Shown here one piece after another: positions 1-9,063 of a DNA stretch of 11,577 nucleotides. Made by a program: the position numbers and the translations under genes. The notes below the pieces were generated by a model. The model was not told where the DNA came from. It ran no database searches and saw nothing but the letters and a program-made list of their open reading frames with translations. Every line of letters begins with the position of its first letter. Positions within the stretch are counted from its first letter, which is position 1. Origin of the DNA: Smittium culicis (taxonomy: Eukaryota; Kickxellomycota; Harpellomycetes; Harpellales; Legeriomycetaceae); assembly GCA_001970855.1 (NCBI GenBank), contig LSSN01000756.1, forward strand, positions 4,527 to 16,103, read 5' to 3'.

Positions 1-160
1 TTATAATAATTTTATTACGTGCATAGATAGGAATAGGGCATTATTAAATGGTTGAGCCTTGTTATTTTTAACTTTTATTATAAATTTCGTAAGCCATGAT
101 ATACACGCTCTTTACCCATAATATTCTTTTTTTTATTTTCAAGTAGTTTATATAATTGGT

Positions 161-178
161 TATTTTACGAGTAAAATA
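161..178. repeat. Short perfect inverted repeat
   Basis: TATTTTAC (161-168) and GTAAAATA (171-178) form a perfect 8-bp inverted repeat around a 2-nt spacer. Such repeats arise easily in AT-rich DNA and no gene sits nearby, so no function is assigned. Confidence 0.4.
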
Positions 179-2206
179 GCAATTTTACTAACCTAAATCT
201 AACAATATGATTTTGCAATTTCAAATATACATCATGGGAATAAATTGTTTAAACTTTAGCGTATAATAATTTTTTAATAGGATTATATTTGTTTACACAT
301 AGATATTAGTATTTTTGTTTAATATTTCATATAACTCTTGTTAGTACTATAATTTAAATAAAATTCTTCATAGCTTGATCCCCTATCGATTGAATTAAAA
401 TTAACTTTATATTTTTCTAACCTATCTCGTTAAGTAAAATATTACGCATACTGAAAGCGCGATTATTCTAAAATTCATCAACGTTGAAAAGATATTCCAT
501 AAGTATTTAATTCCAATAAATAGTACAATCTTTGTATCTAATTTAATAAACACCATTAAATCTCTCCCAATAATAATCAAATTTAGTCAAAAATTAAAAG
601 CTTAGTAATAGTTAATATATATTACAATTAATATTTTCGCAAATGAAAAATTTTATCAATTCAATAGCTACTGCCCTTCTAGGGCTTCATTTCTTTTTTT
701 AAATATATATTGTATTTTTTATTGGTTAAATTAACTTTGTGTGTGCAATTGGGTACGTGTTGAAAAAAGGTTGAGTGGAATTTCTATTTCATATGGCTTT
801 TATGATTTTATTTAATTACTCGCTCTTTGGTTTTATTTTTTATACTCTCTCGAATCAACTTACCTTATAATATTTCAAATTGAAAAAAGACTTTGTGATC
901 TAAATGTGATCATAGCATTTAACTGGAATTGATAGCTCTTTCTCTATTTTTATAATAATCGCCCTCGAACTTTGCCATTTTTTTCATCGTTATATTTTAA
1001 AATATAATAAAACAAAACCTTTGAAAAATATGATTTTAAAAGTCGATCTCTGTCCGAAAGCAAAAAATTATCAAATATTAGTAGCGTAAAATACCTGGGA
1101 AAATCTTTAACTAGATTCAGTAATTTAAAAACACATGCTTTTTGAGCATCCAAATATTTATTTGATTTTATAATTGAATAGTTGAAATGAAAACCATATA
1201 AAAATAAATGAGTACATATATGTGATTCCAATTTTCATATCAAATTAGTTTTTTGATAAAAATATCGATTCCAGCAATAGTGGCAATATTGTTTGGTATT
1301 TATTTTTAACTTTAAAAGATGTTTCAATGATATCGTCAGAAAAAAAAAAATAATTGAAAGCCTTCATAGTAATTATATCAAAATTTTATGATAAATTAAT
1401 GTTTACTGGAGTTTAAAGCCGTCAGAGTATAATTATTTCATAGATTTAGTTGAACAAAAACTCATGTAGATATTCAAAGAAATAAAATGCATATTTGACG
1501 TACTTTCCCGAAGCGAGTTTTATTCTTCACCTTATCTTAACCCATCATTGGTATGTTTATAGTTATATTAGAAAATACTATCGGTTAAATTATCTGATTT
1601 AACCCATAGCTTAATCTAATTCAAAATATCAAATAAATTATGACTATAAAATTTCTGCTAACAAAATAAACTTTCAATCTAATAAAAGTTTATGCTCAAA
1701 AAGAAGAAAAATCTTGAAGAAAAAAAATTGTTTGAGATTCTTAGGAAGAACTAAACCTAATTTTATAGACTGATTATTAGATGATTTCAAGTATGTAAAG
1801 TTATTTGCCATATCAGATGATTTATTAGAATTGTTTTATATAAAGACTTGAATTAAAGCTCATCATTAGGAATAAACAATTGAAAATGTTATCAATTTTA
1901 TGAGATATTTTCATGGAAATATATGAAAGACTTTTAGAGGACTTTTTCATTTATATTAGATTATTTCATATACAATTTAAATATTTATTATGGGTTAAAC
2001 TATGATAAAAACAATTTTAGATCTTCTCGTAAAAATAATCTCGCGTTTATTCCAAGTATATATCAGAGTTTATGCTATACTGCAACGAGAATATAAAAGT
2101 GTTTCAGAGGTTTATTTGATTAATGATACTATGAAATAAACTGAACATACGAATTATGAGTATGTTTTGTTTAGTTTTGTTTGATTTTATTGTTATTAAA
2201 ATTTAA

Positions 2207-2228
2207 TTTGATTGTTATTTGATTGTTA
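2207..2228. repeat. Two-copy 11-bp tandem repeat in T/G-rich strand block
   Basis: The 11-mer TTTGATTGTTA occurs twice head to tail (2207-2217 and 2218-2228). It lies in a block (about 2160-2240) whose plus strand is strikingly T and G rich, and is followed by a run of twelve A near 2264-2275. This may be simple-sequence slippage. No target-site duplication was seen around the A run, so a retroposed insertion is not supported. Confidence 0.5.
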
Positions 2229-3157
2229 GTTTTGTATATTAGTATTAAAAAATCTAGTAAACTAAAAAAAAAAAAGCAGTTTTTATTTGTATATAAAACT
2301 GATTAGTATACTCAATGCTTTCTACCCCTTTGTTAGATTATGAAAAATTATATCAATCCATAAATGTCGAAGTGTAGAATCGATCAAAGAATTCTCTTTA
2401 GAATTCTATTTTTTTAGTATTTACGAAAACAGTATTTTAAAACTAAAATATAATGATCAAAGATAAGAATAGCGAAACTTTTAATGAGTATTATAATGAT
2501 TTCAACCTAGATTTGGCAGGTTAATTTAACGCAATTTTGAATTCCTTAACTAAATAAAATTTATAGCAATAATCATAAAAAAATCCATATCACAAAACTT
2601 GACATGATATCAAAAAAGTATAAAAACCTTCACAGAAAGACAAAGAAAAAATATCAGAGAATAGTGAAATTTAAAGAGAAAATAGAAACAAGCTAAAAAG
2701 AAGAATTTAATATTTCATTTAATAACTTTAACTTTTTTTGTCAACATACTAGTATTAAAATTATCTCAACTCATAATTAAACAAAACTTGTATCAAAATT
2801 TAACCTCTTTATTGTATTAATAAATCTAAACCTAAAATAAATCCAATATCAGTTGCAGCCCTATGAGCATATAATCAAAAGAATGAATAAATCTGCTGCA
2901 GTAGTTGATTGTATATCAAAAATTTAGAATAATTATAGAAATTAATGTACAAGCCACTTTAGACTTCAATAAAGCTATAAGAGCAACGAAGAACTCAGCC
3001 ACAGTAGCTGGAAAATTCAATGTATATAGCTTATAGTTTTTATTTTATAAATGAGTAATTTATTACCTCAATTGTTTGTATTTACTATAAGAAATAATTT
3101 TATAATATATTTCACATTTAATTAATTATTTATATGAATATAGAATTATAAATAGCA

Positions 3158-3705
3158 CATGAGCTATGACTAATACACATGTGATTTTGAACTATGAGCG
3201 CACACATTTAATTTGAAGTACTTTGATTGGCCGTTTTGAAGTAGAAAAATTTATATGCTGAATATAGTGCGATTTTTATTCGACTTTAAATAATTTTATT
3301 AAAATTATTAATCGGTTTTATTACTCAATAATGTCAATTTATTTAATTTATTTAATTTATATAATTTATTTAATTTCATGAGCTATACTATAAAGTAAAT
3401 AAACTCCTTATTCTAATCAGAATTCTTAGTATTTTTCTTAATTACTTCATCATAATCACTATTTTGATCGAAATTACTTTCTTTCTGATAGAGACTTTAT
3501 TATGTAGGTTTTTATGCGCTTTCTTATATTTTTTTTTTGTGAGCTGGTCTTTATATTTAGATTATTATGTTGTTACCCCCAACGGAAATTTTTCAAAATT
3601 TGTTTTTTATCTCGTTTGTGAGGTATTGAGGACCATTTCTCTTCAAAAAATTTCCAAGTAATCTTATTGCAAGTATCATGAGCTTTCTAGATGCTATACT
3701 AGAGT
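3158..3705 (+). repeat. Dispersed CATGAGCT repeat, three copies
   Basis: The 8-mer CATGAGCT occurs at 3158-3165, 3377-3384 and 3677-3684, the last two exactly 300 bp apart. The second and third copies also share GCTATACTA followed by AGTAAAT a few bases later, with the third copy carrying an extra stretch between the two words. In DNA this AT-rich, three copies of an 8-mer that is half G+C within about 530 bp is more than expected by chance. They could be remnants of a degraded repeat unit or a protein-binding word. No gene is close enough to suggest a target. Confidence 0.4.
3336..3376. repeat. 9-bp AT tandem repeat, about 4.5 copies
   Basis: The unit AATTTATTT repeats at 3336-3344, 3345-3353, 3354-3362 (variant AATTTATAT) and 3363-3371, with a partial copy AATTT at 3372-3376. 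This is an AT-only minisatellite and ends exactly at one CATGAGCT copy (3377). It probably arose by replication slippage. Confidence 0.75.
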
Positions 3706-4072
3706 AAATTGGAGTTTTTTTTACTATTTTTATTTTTTTGCATACGTATTAATAACAATGTAAATTAGAGAAATTTTTCTAGTCTTCGGATTTAATAAAT
3801 TTCCGTACCCTTTTTACCCTATTTGACTACAAGAAAGCGCGCTCTAAACTCATATTTTTATAAAGTGACCAATATATTACAGAAATTAATCGTGTGATAA
3901 GCATAAAAAAAATGCATTAACAATTTTAAAATCTTGAGGATATTTATTTAATTTTTTTTATCCGACTCTAATTAGATATCTTGAAAAAGTGAAATAATAT
4001 ATAAGGGTAATTATGTTATAAATTCCTTATTCGTATTAGATCACCCAAGAAAAAAAAGTATAATAAAGAGAG

Positions 4073-4125
4073 AGTAATCGGTTTGATATAGAAAGAGAGT
4101 GAGAGTGAGCGAGGTAGTAATCGGT
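4073..4125 (+). repeat. GA-rich block flanked by 10-bp direct repeat
   Basis: AGTAATCGGT occurs at 4073-4082 and again at 4116-4125. A shorter match, TAATCGGT, lies at 3309-3316. The bases between the two repeats are purine-rich on the plus strand (GAAAGAGAGTGAGAGTGAGC at 4091-4110), unlike the AT background. The block lies about 600 bp beyond the 3' end of the GH72 gene. It might be a binding site or a short duplicated segment; the role is unknown. Confidence 0.5.
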
Positions 4126-4719
4126 ATTTTTTTGCATATTTTGAAATAATCTATCATAAAGGATACGTTTTATAAAATGTTTCTAATTGATTGATAAATG
4201 CTGTAAAAAAGTGTCGTATTATTATTTTCGAAGCGCTATTTATCAAAATTTTGGATTATCCATCAAAAAAATTTTCTGTAAAGAGAAAATATAACTATAA
4301 AGAGACCATTTTAGAATAGTGCTATTTTTATTTACACATTTATGATCTTATATCGATGCAGAGTAAACTCTACGAGTAATACTATATTTTAGGAATAGAA
4401 ATTTTTTCAACTAGTGCAAAAAACCTAAATGTAAATATTTTCAATATTTATTGTCTCAGTTTTTAATTAGAATTGCAGAGTTCGCACAGAATTAGAGCTT
4501 TAAATATATAAATAAAAGATTATTTATTATTTTCGGTTCTATTTTAAAACTTATTTGAACTTTTGAAAGTGTTATATATAATGATTTATTTGAATTAAGT
4601 TCAACGTAAATAATGGTTATAATAGCAATATTATTTACCTAATAATAGTATATGATAAAAGTATAGAAAAGAGATAAATTAAAAATAAAACATATAAGAT
4701 GTAGACATTATAGTTCGGC

Positions 4720-6285
4720 CTATAATAACAGGACTGTAATTAGCAAGGATATGGCTAATATATTCAAATTTACGGTATTTAATACATGTTTATAGCTTCC
4801 ATTATTGATAGATCTACTACTACTTATATTGGAATTGTTTGGATCGTAGCTGCTAATATAATCTTGGTCAACTTCTAAAATGGAGTTTACATTTACATTA
4901 GCACCAGCAATTCTATCACAAGAAGAAATATTTAGAGCAGATGAATTTACGACGAGTGTTTGGTTCAGTTCAACAATTGTACATTGTTGGTCTGCGTTAT
5001 TGTCTTTAGAAAAATTTAGCGATAAAACATAGCTTGCTTTTTGATCAACTGTGCAGCCTGATAGTTTCCCAAAAAAATTACTTTTAGCGTCTGATAGAAT
5101 TTCGGAGCAGTTTAAATTTGTGCATAAATCAGAAATTTTTTTGTCCAAAATCTTGAACTGGTTTGGATCTGTTTGGTTGAATGTTGGAGGAAGCTTGCAA
5201 GAAAAAGTTTTTGCTATACAATTACAAAACTCGGAGTTTGGAGGTGGCGCTATATTAGATCCAATAGGCCATTTTGGATTTGGATATTCACAACGGACAT
5301 ATGTATAATAACTAAGAGGACGTGGATAAACATTGTCGTCTGAGATGTAAACTTGAGACAATAATGATTTAAATGATGCGTATAGAGGTAGCTTATTGAT
5401 AGATGAGTTTCCATAATTTACGTCAACTATTCCATACCCATTACCATTATCCGAATATTCAAATAGAAACCCACCTGATAAGATACTAGACTTTAAATTG
5501 TATACATGATTGATATCATCAATCCCACTTTCATTTTCAATTCCGTATTCACTCGCAAAGCTTGGACAATATGAATATATGTTATAATTTACTCGATACT
5601 TACTACTATTAACATTGTCATCTCTCATTATGAAACCATAAAAATCTGCAGTTTCTAGGGGGTCACTTCCACAGCTGAAATATCTTTGACTTGAAGAAGA
5701 AATATCATAGTTATTAAGGCCACTATACCCAACAGGAATATTGATGTTTTTATATTTAAGGTAATTTTTGATGCCTCTAATCGAGGCTTTAACGAATGCG
5801 CTAGCAGTGACAGTATTTATGTCAACAGTGACATTATTTCCAGCAACAAAGCCTAGAATGTTATCGTATATAGAAAATGCGTCTACTTTTAATTTGAAAT
5901 GATCCAGCAAGTAAGTATCAAAGTAAGGATTATTCCTAGGTACTGATATTTCAGGAGTTGAAAGATCGATTAAAACGTAAATACCAGCTTCGGATAATGC
6001 TTTCATACAGGAATCGTGATTTTTTGTTACGTCGACTTCGTAAACTCTGATAGCGTTTATTCCTAGGTCCTTAAAGATTTCAACGTCACGGAGGCAGCCA
6101 ACTTTATCGGCTAGAGGATCTAATGAGCCAACCGGAGCACCTTTTTTTGGTTGATAAGCGATACCCTTGATTATGAACCGAGTGTTAGTTTTGAGATTAT
6201 AAATAGTATTATATCTAAACAGTAGAGGATCTATTGCGAAGGATATACCGAGTGATAATATATAAAGAATAGATCGTGTTTTCAT
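4720..6285 (-). CDS. GH72 glucanosyltransferase-like GPI protein, acid/base Glu missing
   Basis: This 521-residue protein belongs to family GH72 (Gas1/Gel/Phr), whose active members cut wall beta-1,3-glucan and rejoin it to another chain at the outer face of the plasma membrane. The ATG has A at -3 and opens a signal peptide (basic K2/R4, hydrophobic 6-17, likely cleavage after A17). Landmarks in order are GIAYQ (41-45), NAIRVY (77-82), IDLSTP (106-111), AGNNVT (148-153), PVGYSG (184-189), ADFYGF (213-218), SEYG (245-248) and GGFLFEY (271-277). A cysteine-rich C-terminal region follows (C332 to C456), fitting the X8/CBM43 module. A Ser/Asn-rich linker, a plausible omega site at N495-G496-S497 and a hydrophobic tail (about 506-521) suggest GPI anchoring. 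The nucleophile Glu246 is present, but the acid/base Glu of the family AGNE motif is Asn151 (codon 5833-5835). The usual YEWCG-like motif is also rewritten near residues 219-224. The frame is intact with no intron and ends in TAG. Family assignment is firm; normal transglycosylase activity is doubtful. Confidence 0.95.
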   Translation of the reverse strand: MKTRSILYILSLGISFAIDPLLFRYNTIYNLKTNTRFIIKGIAYQPKKGAPVGSLDPLADKVGCLRDVEIFKDLGINAIRVYEVDVTKNHDSCMKALSEAGIYVLIDLSTPEISVPRNNPYFDTYLLDHFKLKVDAFSIYDNILGFVAGNNVTVDINTVTASAFVKASIRGIKNYLKYKNINIPVGYSGLNNYDISSSSQRYFSCGSDPLETADFYGFIMRDDNVNSSKYRVNYNIYSYCPSFASEYGIENESGIDDINHVYNLKSSILSGGFLFEYSDNGNGYGIVDVNYGNSSINKLPLYASFKSLLSQVYISDDNVYPRPLSYYTYVRCEYPNPKWPIGSNIAPPPNSEFCNCIAKTFSCKLPPTFNQTDPNQFKILDKKISDLCTNLNCSEILSDAKSNFFGKLSGCTVDQKASYVLSLNFSKDNNADQQCTIVELNQTLVVNSSALNISSCDRIAGANVNVNSILEVDQDYISSYDPNNSNISSSRSINNGSYKHVLNTVNLNILAISLLITVLLL

Positions 6286-6423
6286 ATTTTGTAGATATAT
6301 GTTGTTTGTGTAATTTTCTGTTTTTTTGTATTATTACGAATTCTTAATCTTAGTAATTTTGATAGTTTAATAATAGTACAATTTTTTTAAAGTATAGCTT
6401 ACTTTATTTAATAAGTAGGGAGG

Positions 6424-6476
6424 ATATATATAATTAAAAACGAGCAATGCGGATATTCAGTTCCTTATATATATTT
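6424..6476 (-). promoter_or_regulatory. Candidate TATA elements upstream of the GH72 gene
   Basis: Two TATA-like words lie upstream of the GH72 start codon as read on the minus strand: TATATATAAG within 6466-6476 (about 180-190 bp upstream) and an ATATATAT stretch at about 6424-6432 (about 140 bp upstream). The distances suit fungal promoters and the first matches the TATAWAWR consensus. In DNA this AT-rich such words are frequent, so the call is weak. Confidence 0.25.
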
Positions 6477-7536
6477 CTATACACCATGAAATTTTTATTT
6501 TATAAAATAAATATTTTCAAAACATCACTAGTGACTGATAGAAATATTATTTATTATTGGAACTGCGCTTATATTTACTGCCTTTATTGATTTATTTTAG
6601 TAAATATTCGATAGATAAAGTGGAATTCGGTCAATAATACGTTCAATCATTTTACTTATGTTGAATTTTGTGCTTACATCAGCGAAATAGTACGAATATT
6701 ATATATAAAATCATAACAAGCACTGAGACGTAGTTTTAAAGATATTTTTTTATGAATTATTTGATAACTAATTCATTTGACTAGAACCTTGATTTTTAAT
6801 AAAAAATTGTTTGAATTTCCTAATTTTGGGTATTTTAAAACTTATACTTTTCTGCTTATGCGTGATTTACAAATCAATTGGCATTTATAGCTCAAGTTAA
6901 TCATGAAATAATTTGGAAGTTATAGATCTTGGCCAATTATTTGCCCAATGTCTAATTTTTATTATTGCACGTGGGATTTGTAAGTGTATTGAGATACTTG
7001 AGCTCTTATTAAAACCTAGTCTGTTAAACCCATCCAATAAAAAAAATATCTTTATATCTTAACCGCTTTAGACTAGCTAGATGCTTTATTTAGTAAGAAA
7101 TAGAATTTTCCCATGGAATTTAGACCAGGTTTTTTTCATGATTTCTCTCAATTTACCCTAATTTTGCTCAAAGATTTTTTTTTAGCTGCCAATAATCGCT
7201 GTAGAAGGACTATAAGCGCCTAATTAGTTTATTTAGATTAAAAATGTTTTATATACGAATACAAAAAAACCACAATATATCTCAAATATATAATTATGTA
7301 TAAACACTTTAAAAAGCGGATTTTAATAGTTTCTCTATAATCCACGTTTTTTTGAGAAATTTCCATCATTTAGAAAGGTATCTATTAAAGTAAATTTACT
7401 ATCTCATTCTTATTTATATTTCTTTTTTGTGAATCGAATATACGTATTCAACCCAGGCTGTTATATTTGGATCTTATTATTAGTTTTTTTACCCATATTT
7501 AGTTTTATGGGCTTTTGCTATATCAAATCATGTTTC

Positions 7537-7557
7537 TCACCAGACAATAACTGGTGA
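7537..7557. repeat. Short hairpin with GC-containing stem
   Basis: TCACCAG (7537-7543) and CTGGTGA (7551-7557) are perfect complements around a 7-nt loop (ACAATAA). The stem is richer in G+C than the surroundings. No T-rich tract follows directly and no gene ends here, so it is recorded as structure only. Confidence 0.45.
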
Positions 7558-8868
7558 ATTATTTAAAATACAAAGACAATTTTGATTAGAATTCATAACA
7601 GGATTTATTTTAGTTATTAAGACATATCAAAGTGATGAGTATTTAGTTTTTCATAAGCGCTTGATTCTACTTCTTTAGGAAAAATAAATCCCTAATCTAT
7701 AAAAAATACTTTATAGTATCCCCATATTGTCAGCTCAAAAGACAAATTATTCAATAGGTTTCATTTTAATAACTATAAAAATGTAACATAAATCATTCAT
7801 CGGAATATAGAAAATTATTGACAGAAATTCATATGTCATAAAATATCTTTGGTTATTTCCGACTGTTACATATATTTGCGATTAATGTTATAGCATTAAA
7901 AAGAGAATAATTATTACTTTTGAAGTTGTAATTAAATTAATAGAATCTTTACCAAAATTTTAGGCAGGTATATATTGTTAATTTAACACTTTAATTGGAT
8001 TTATTTATTGATTTAGTGGAAAATGATGGCGGCTAAGAAAATTTTTAACTAAATGAATGAAAATAAGTATATCATGAAAAAATTTTCATAGAGAGAAAAA
8101 AATGTGTTTTATATGAGCTTTAAATACTCCATTTTTGACTTTAATCTATTAATATTTCTTTAAAATGATGCTTCTGAAATCTAAATAACATTATATAATA
8201 TTAATAATTTAATTTACCAAAATTTCTTGGGCGATACAAATTTTGGCTAAAATATTCGTTTACTTAGCTATTATTTCATTTTTTTTATGAATAATTTCCA
8301 ACTACACATTATTCTAAAAAAAATCAAATAATTATATCTCTTTATATAATTATTGTTTATTTTTCACGTTGTGCAATTATCTTTTGTCAAACCTTTAATC
8401 AAATCTACTTAATCACAAAAGCAGCTTTAAATTTAATATAATATAGAAAACACATTTGCTAAATTACTAGATTAAATTCTCCTATTAAATTTTTTACAAA
8501 TTTTATAAGATAAATAAATATAACTTAGTATATTTTTGATAATAATTAACCATTATTTTTATTCTCTTGATTAAGTTATACAGAGTAAAATATAATGTTT
8601 TAAGAAAATTAATAATTGACATTTCACACAATAACTTATATGATGATAATTTATATAATTTAAATTTAAATCAAAGTATAGCGGTTTTCACTCAATTTTG
8701 CAAAAATTTTTATCATTTTTTAACAGTGCATAAACCTTTACCGATTCATAATTTTGGTTTATCGAAACATTTATCTTTTCTAAAAATCATATTTTTTAAT
8801 ATTTTTTTTAAATAATAAAAACTGTTAATATTCATTTAAAAAGGGAAAATTATCAAAATAACAATTTT

Positions 8869-9063
8869 TCAACGGAATTTTCTCAGCCTCTCTACTGGCT
8901 TCTTAGCAATTAAGTATTGGCACAAGGGGACTGGTGAATCACTTATACTTAGCAGTATAAGTGTTCTGGGCACGAGGATGCCGTTCAAAAATTTGGCTGT
9001 TTCGAGCTCAAAATTTTGATCGGCTGTGCCAGCACGAAGTTGGCTCAAAAATTGTTTAGAGCC
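8869..9063 (-). pseudogene. LINE pol C-terminal tail, out of frame after the G tract
   Basis: After the 13-nt G tract the preceding frame ends within seven codons (tail ALNNF, then a stop at 9045-9047). A different frame stays open for 64 codons from the tract to a TGA at 8869-8871. It reads GSKQFLSQLRAG first, then a hydrophobic piece (LILLSISDSPVPL) and a basic end (RLRKFR). The codons use G and C freely, as in the rest of the element and unlike the AT-rich flank, which supports real former coding. I infer that this was the original C-terminus of the pol protein and that a length change in the G tract (for example 14 or 11 in place of 13) threw it out of frame. It has no initiation codon of its own. 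No domain is recognised in it. Confidence 0.65.
8940..8963. repeat. 10-bp perfect hairpin near the LINE 3' end
   Basis: CACTTATACT (8940-8949) and AGTATAAGTG (8954-8963) pair perfectly around the 4-nt loop TAGC. It lies inside the former C-terminal coding tail, about 70-95 bp before the stop codon of that frame. Some LINEs have 3' stem-loops that their reverse transcriptase recognises, but those are usually in the 3' UTR, so a role is only a possibility. Confidence 0.5.

Larger units (their letters stand above)
1..4719. other. AT-rich gene-free stretch, left
   Basis: No gene could be supported in this 4.7-kb stretch. It is very AT-rich (by eye about a quarter G+C or less), full of A and T runs, with stop codons frequent in all frames. 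The longest open frames, on the minus strand near 950-1231 and the plus strand near 3464-3661, begin at TTG rather than ATG and show no recognisable motif. I found no tRNA, rRNA or CRISPR-like structure. It does hold short tandem repeats (2207-2228, 3336-3376), a dispersed word CATGAGCT (3158, 3377, 3677), a GA-rich block bounded by a direct repeat (4073-4125), and a locally less AT-rich patch around 2845-3030. The right end is the 3' flank of the minus-strand GH72 gene, where its terminator must lie, but no clear polyadenylation signal stands out. Confidence 0.7.
6286..8868. other. AT-rich gene-free stretch between GH72 gene and LINE
   Basis: I see no supportable gene here. The left end is the presumed promoter region of the minus-strand GH72 gene. 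The rest is AT-rich with stops in all frames. One open frame on the plus strand (8567-8815, 82 codons, TTG start, nearly all codons ending in A or T) has no motif I recognise, and its length is within reach of chance in a window this size. A 7-bp GC-containing hairpin sits at 7537-7557. The right end should hold the 3' untranslated region of the LINE, but no clear 3' junction or target-site duplication can be identified. Confidence 0.6.

Noticed and set aside
950..1231. 93-codon open frame on the minus strand
   Set aside because: It starts at TTG with a stop two codons upstream and no in-frame ATG at the front. No motif is recognised, and in several kilobases of AT-rich DNA one such frame is not surprising.
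2388..2407. Two AGAATTCT palindromes spaced by four bases
   Set aside because: They are short AT-rich palindromes with no gene nearby and the spacing does not fit a heat-shock element array.
3464..3661. 65-codon open frame on the plus strand with hydrophobic, Phe-rich sequence
   Set aside because: It has a TTG start, and the Phe/Leu/Tyr content follows from T-rich DNA. No motif is seen, although VVTPNGNFSK is a less AT-rich piece.
4729..4731. CUG-Ser yeast genetic code
   Set aside because: A CTG codon encodes residue 519 inside the hydrophobic GPI tail, where Leu fits and Ser would not. This is weak evidence for the standard code, from one codon only.
5051..5308. 85-codon plus-strand frame opposite the GH72 gene
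   Set aside because: Antisense shadow of a well-supported gene, with no independent protein features.
8567..8815. 82-codon open frame on the plus strand just before the LINE 3' end
   Set aside because: It has a TTG start, its composition is dictated by A/T-ending codons, and no family was recognised. Its length is borderline for chance, so it is mentioned only within the intergenic entry.
7550..8940. Shared 10-mer ACTGGTGAAT at 7550-7559 and 8931-8940
   Set aside because: Only 10 bp match and the flanks do not. It does not work as a target-site duplication because both copies lie on the 3' side of, or inside, the LINE.
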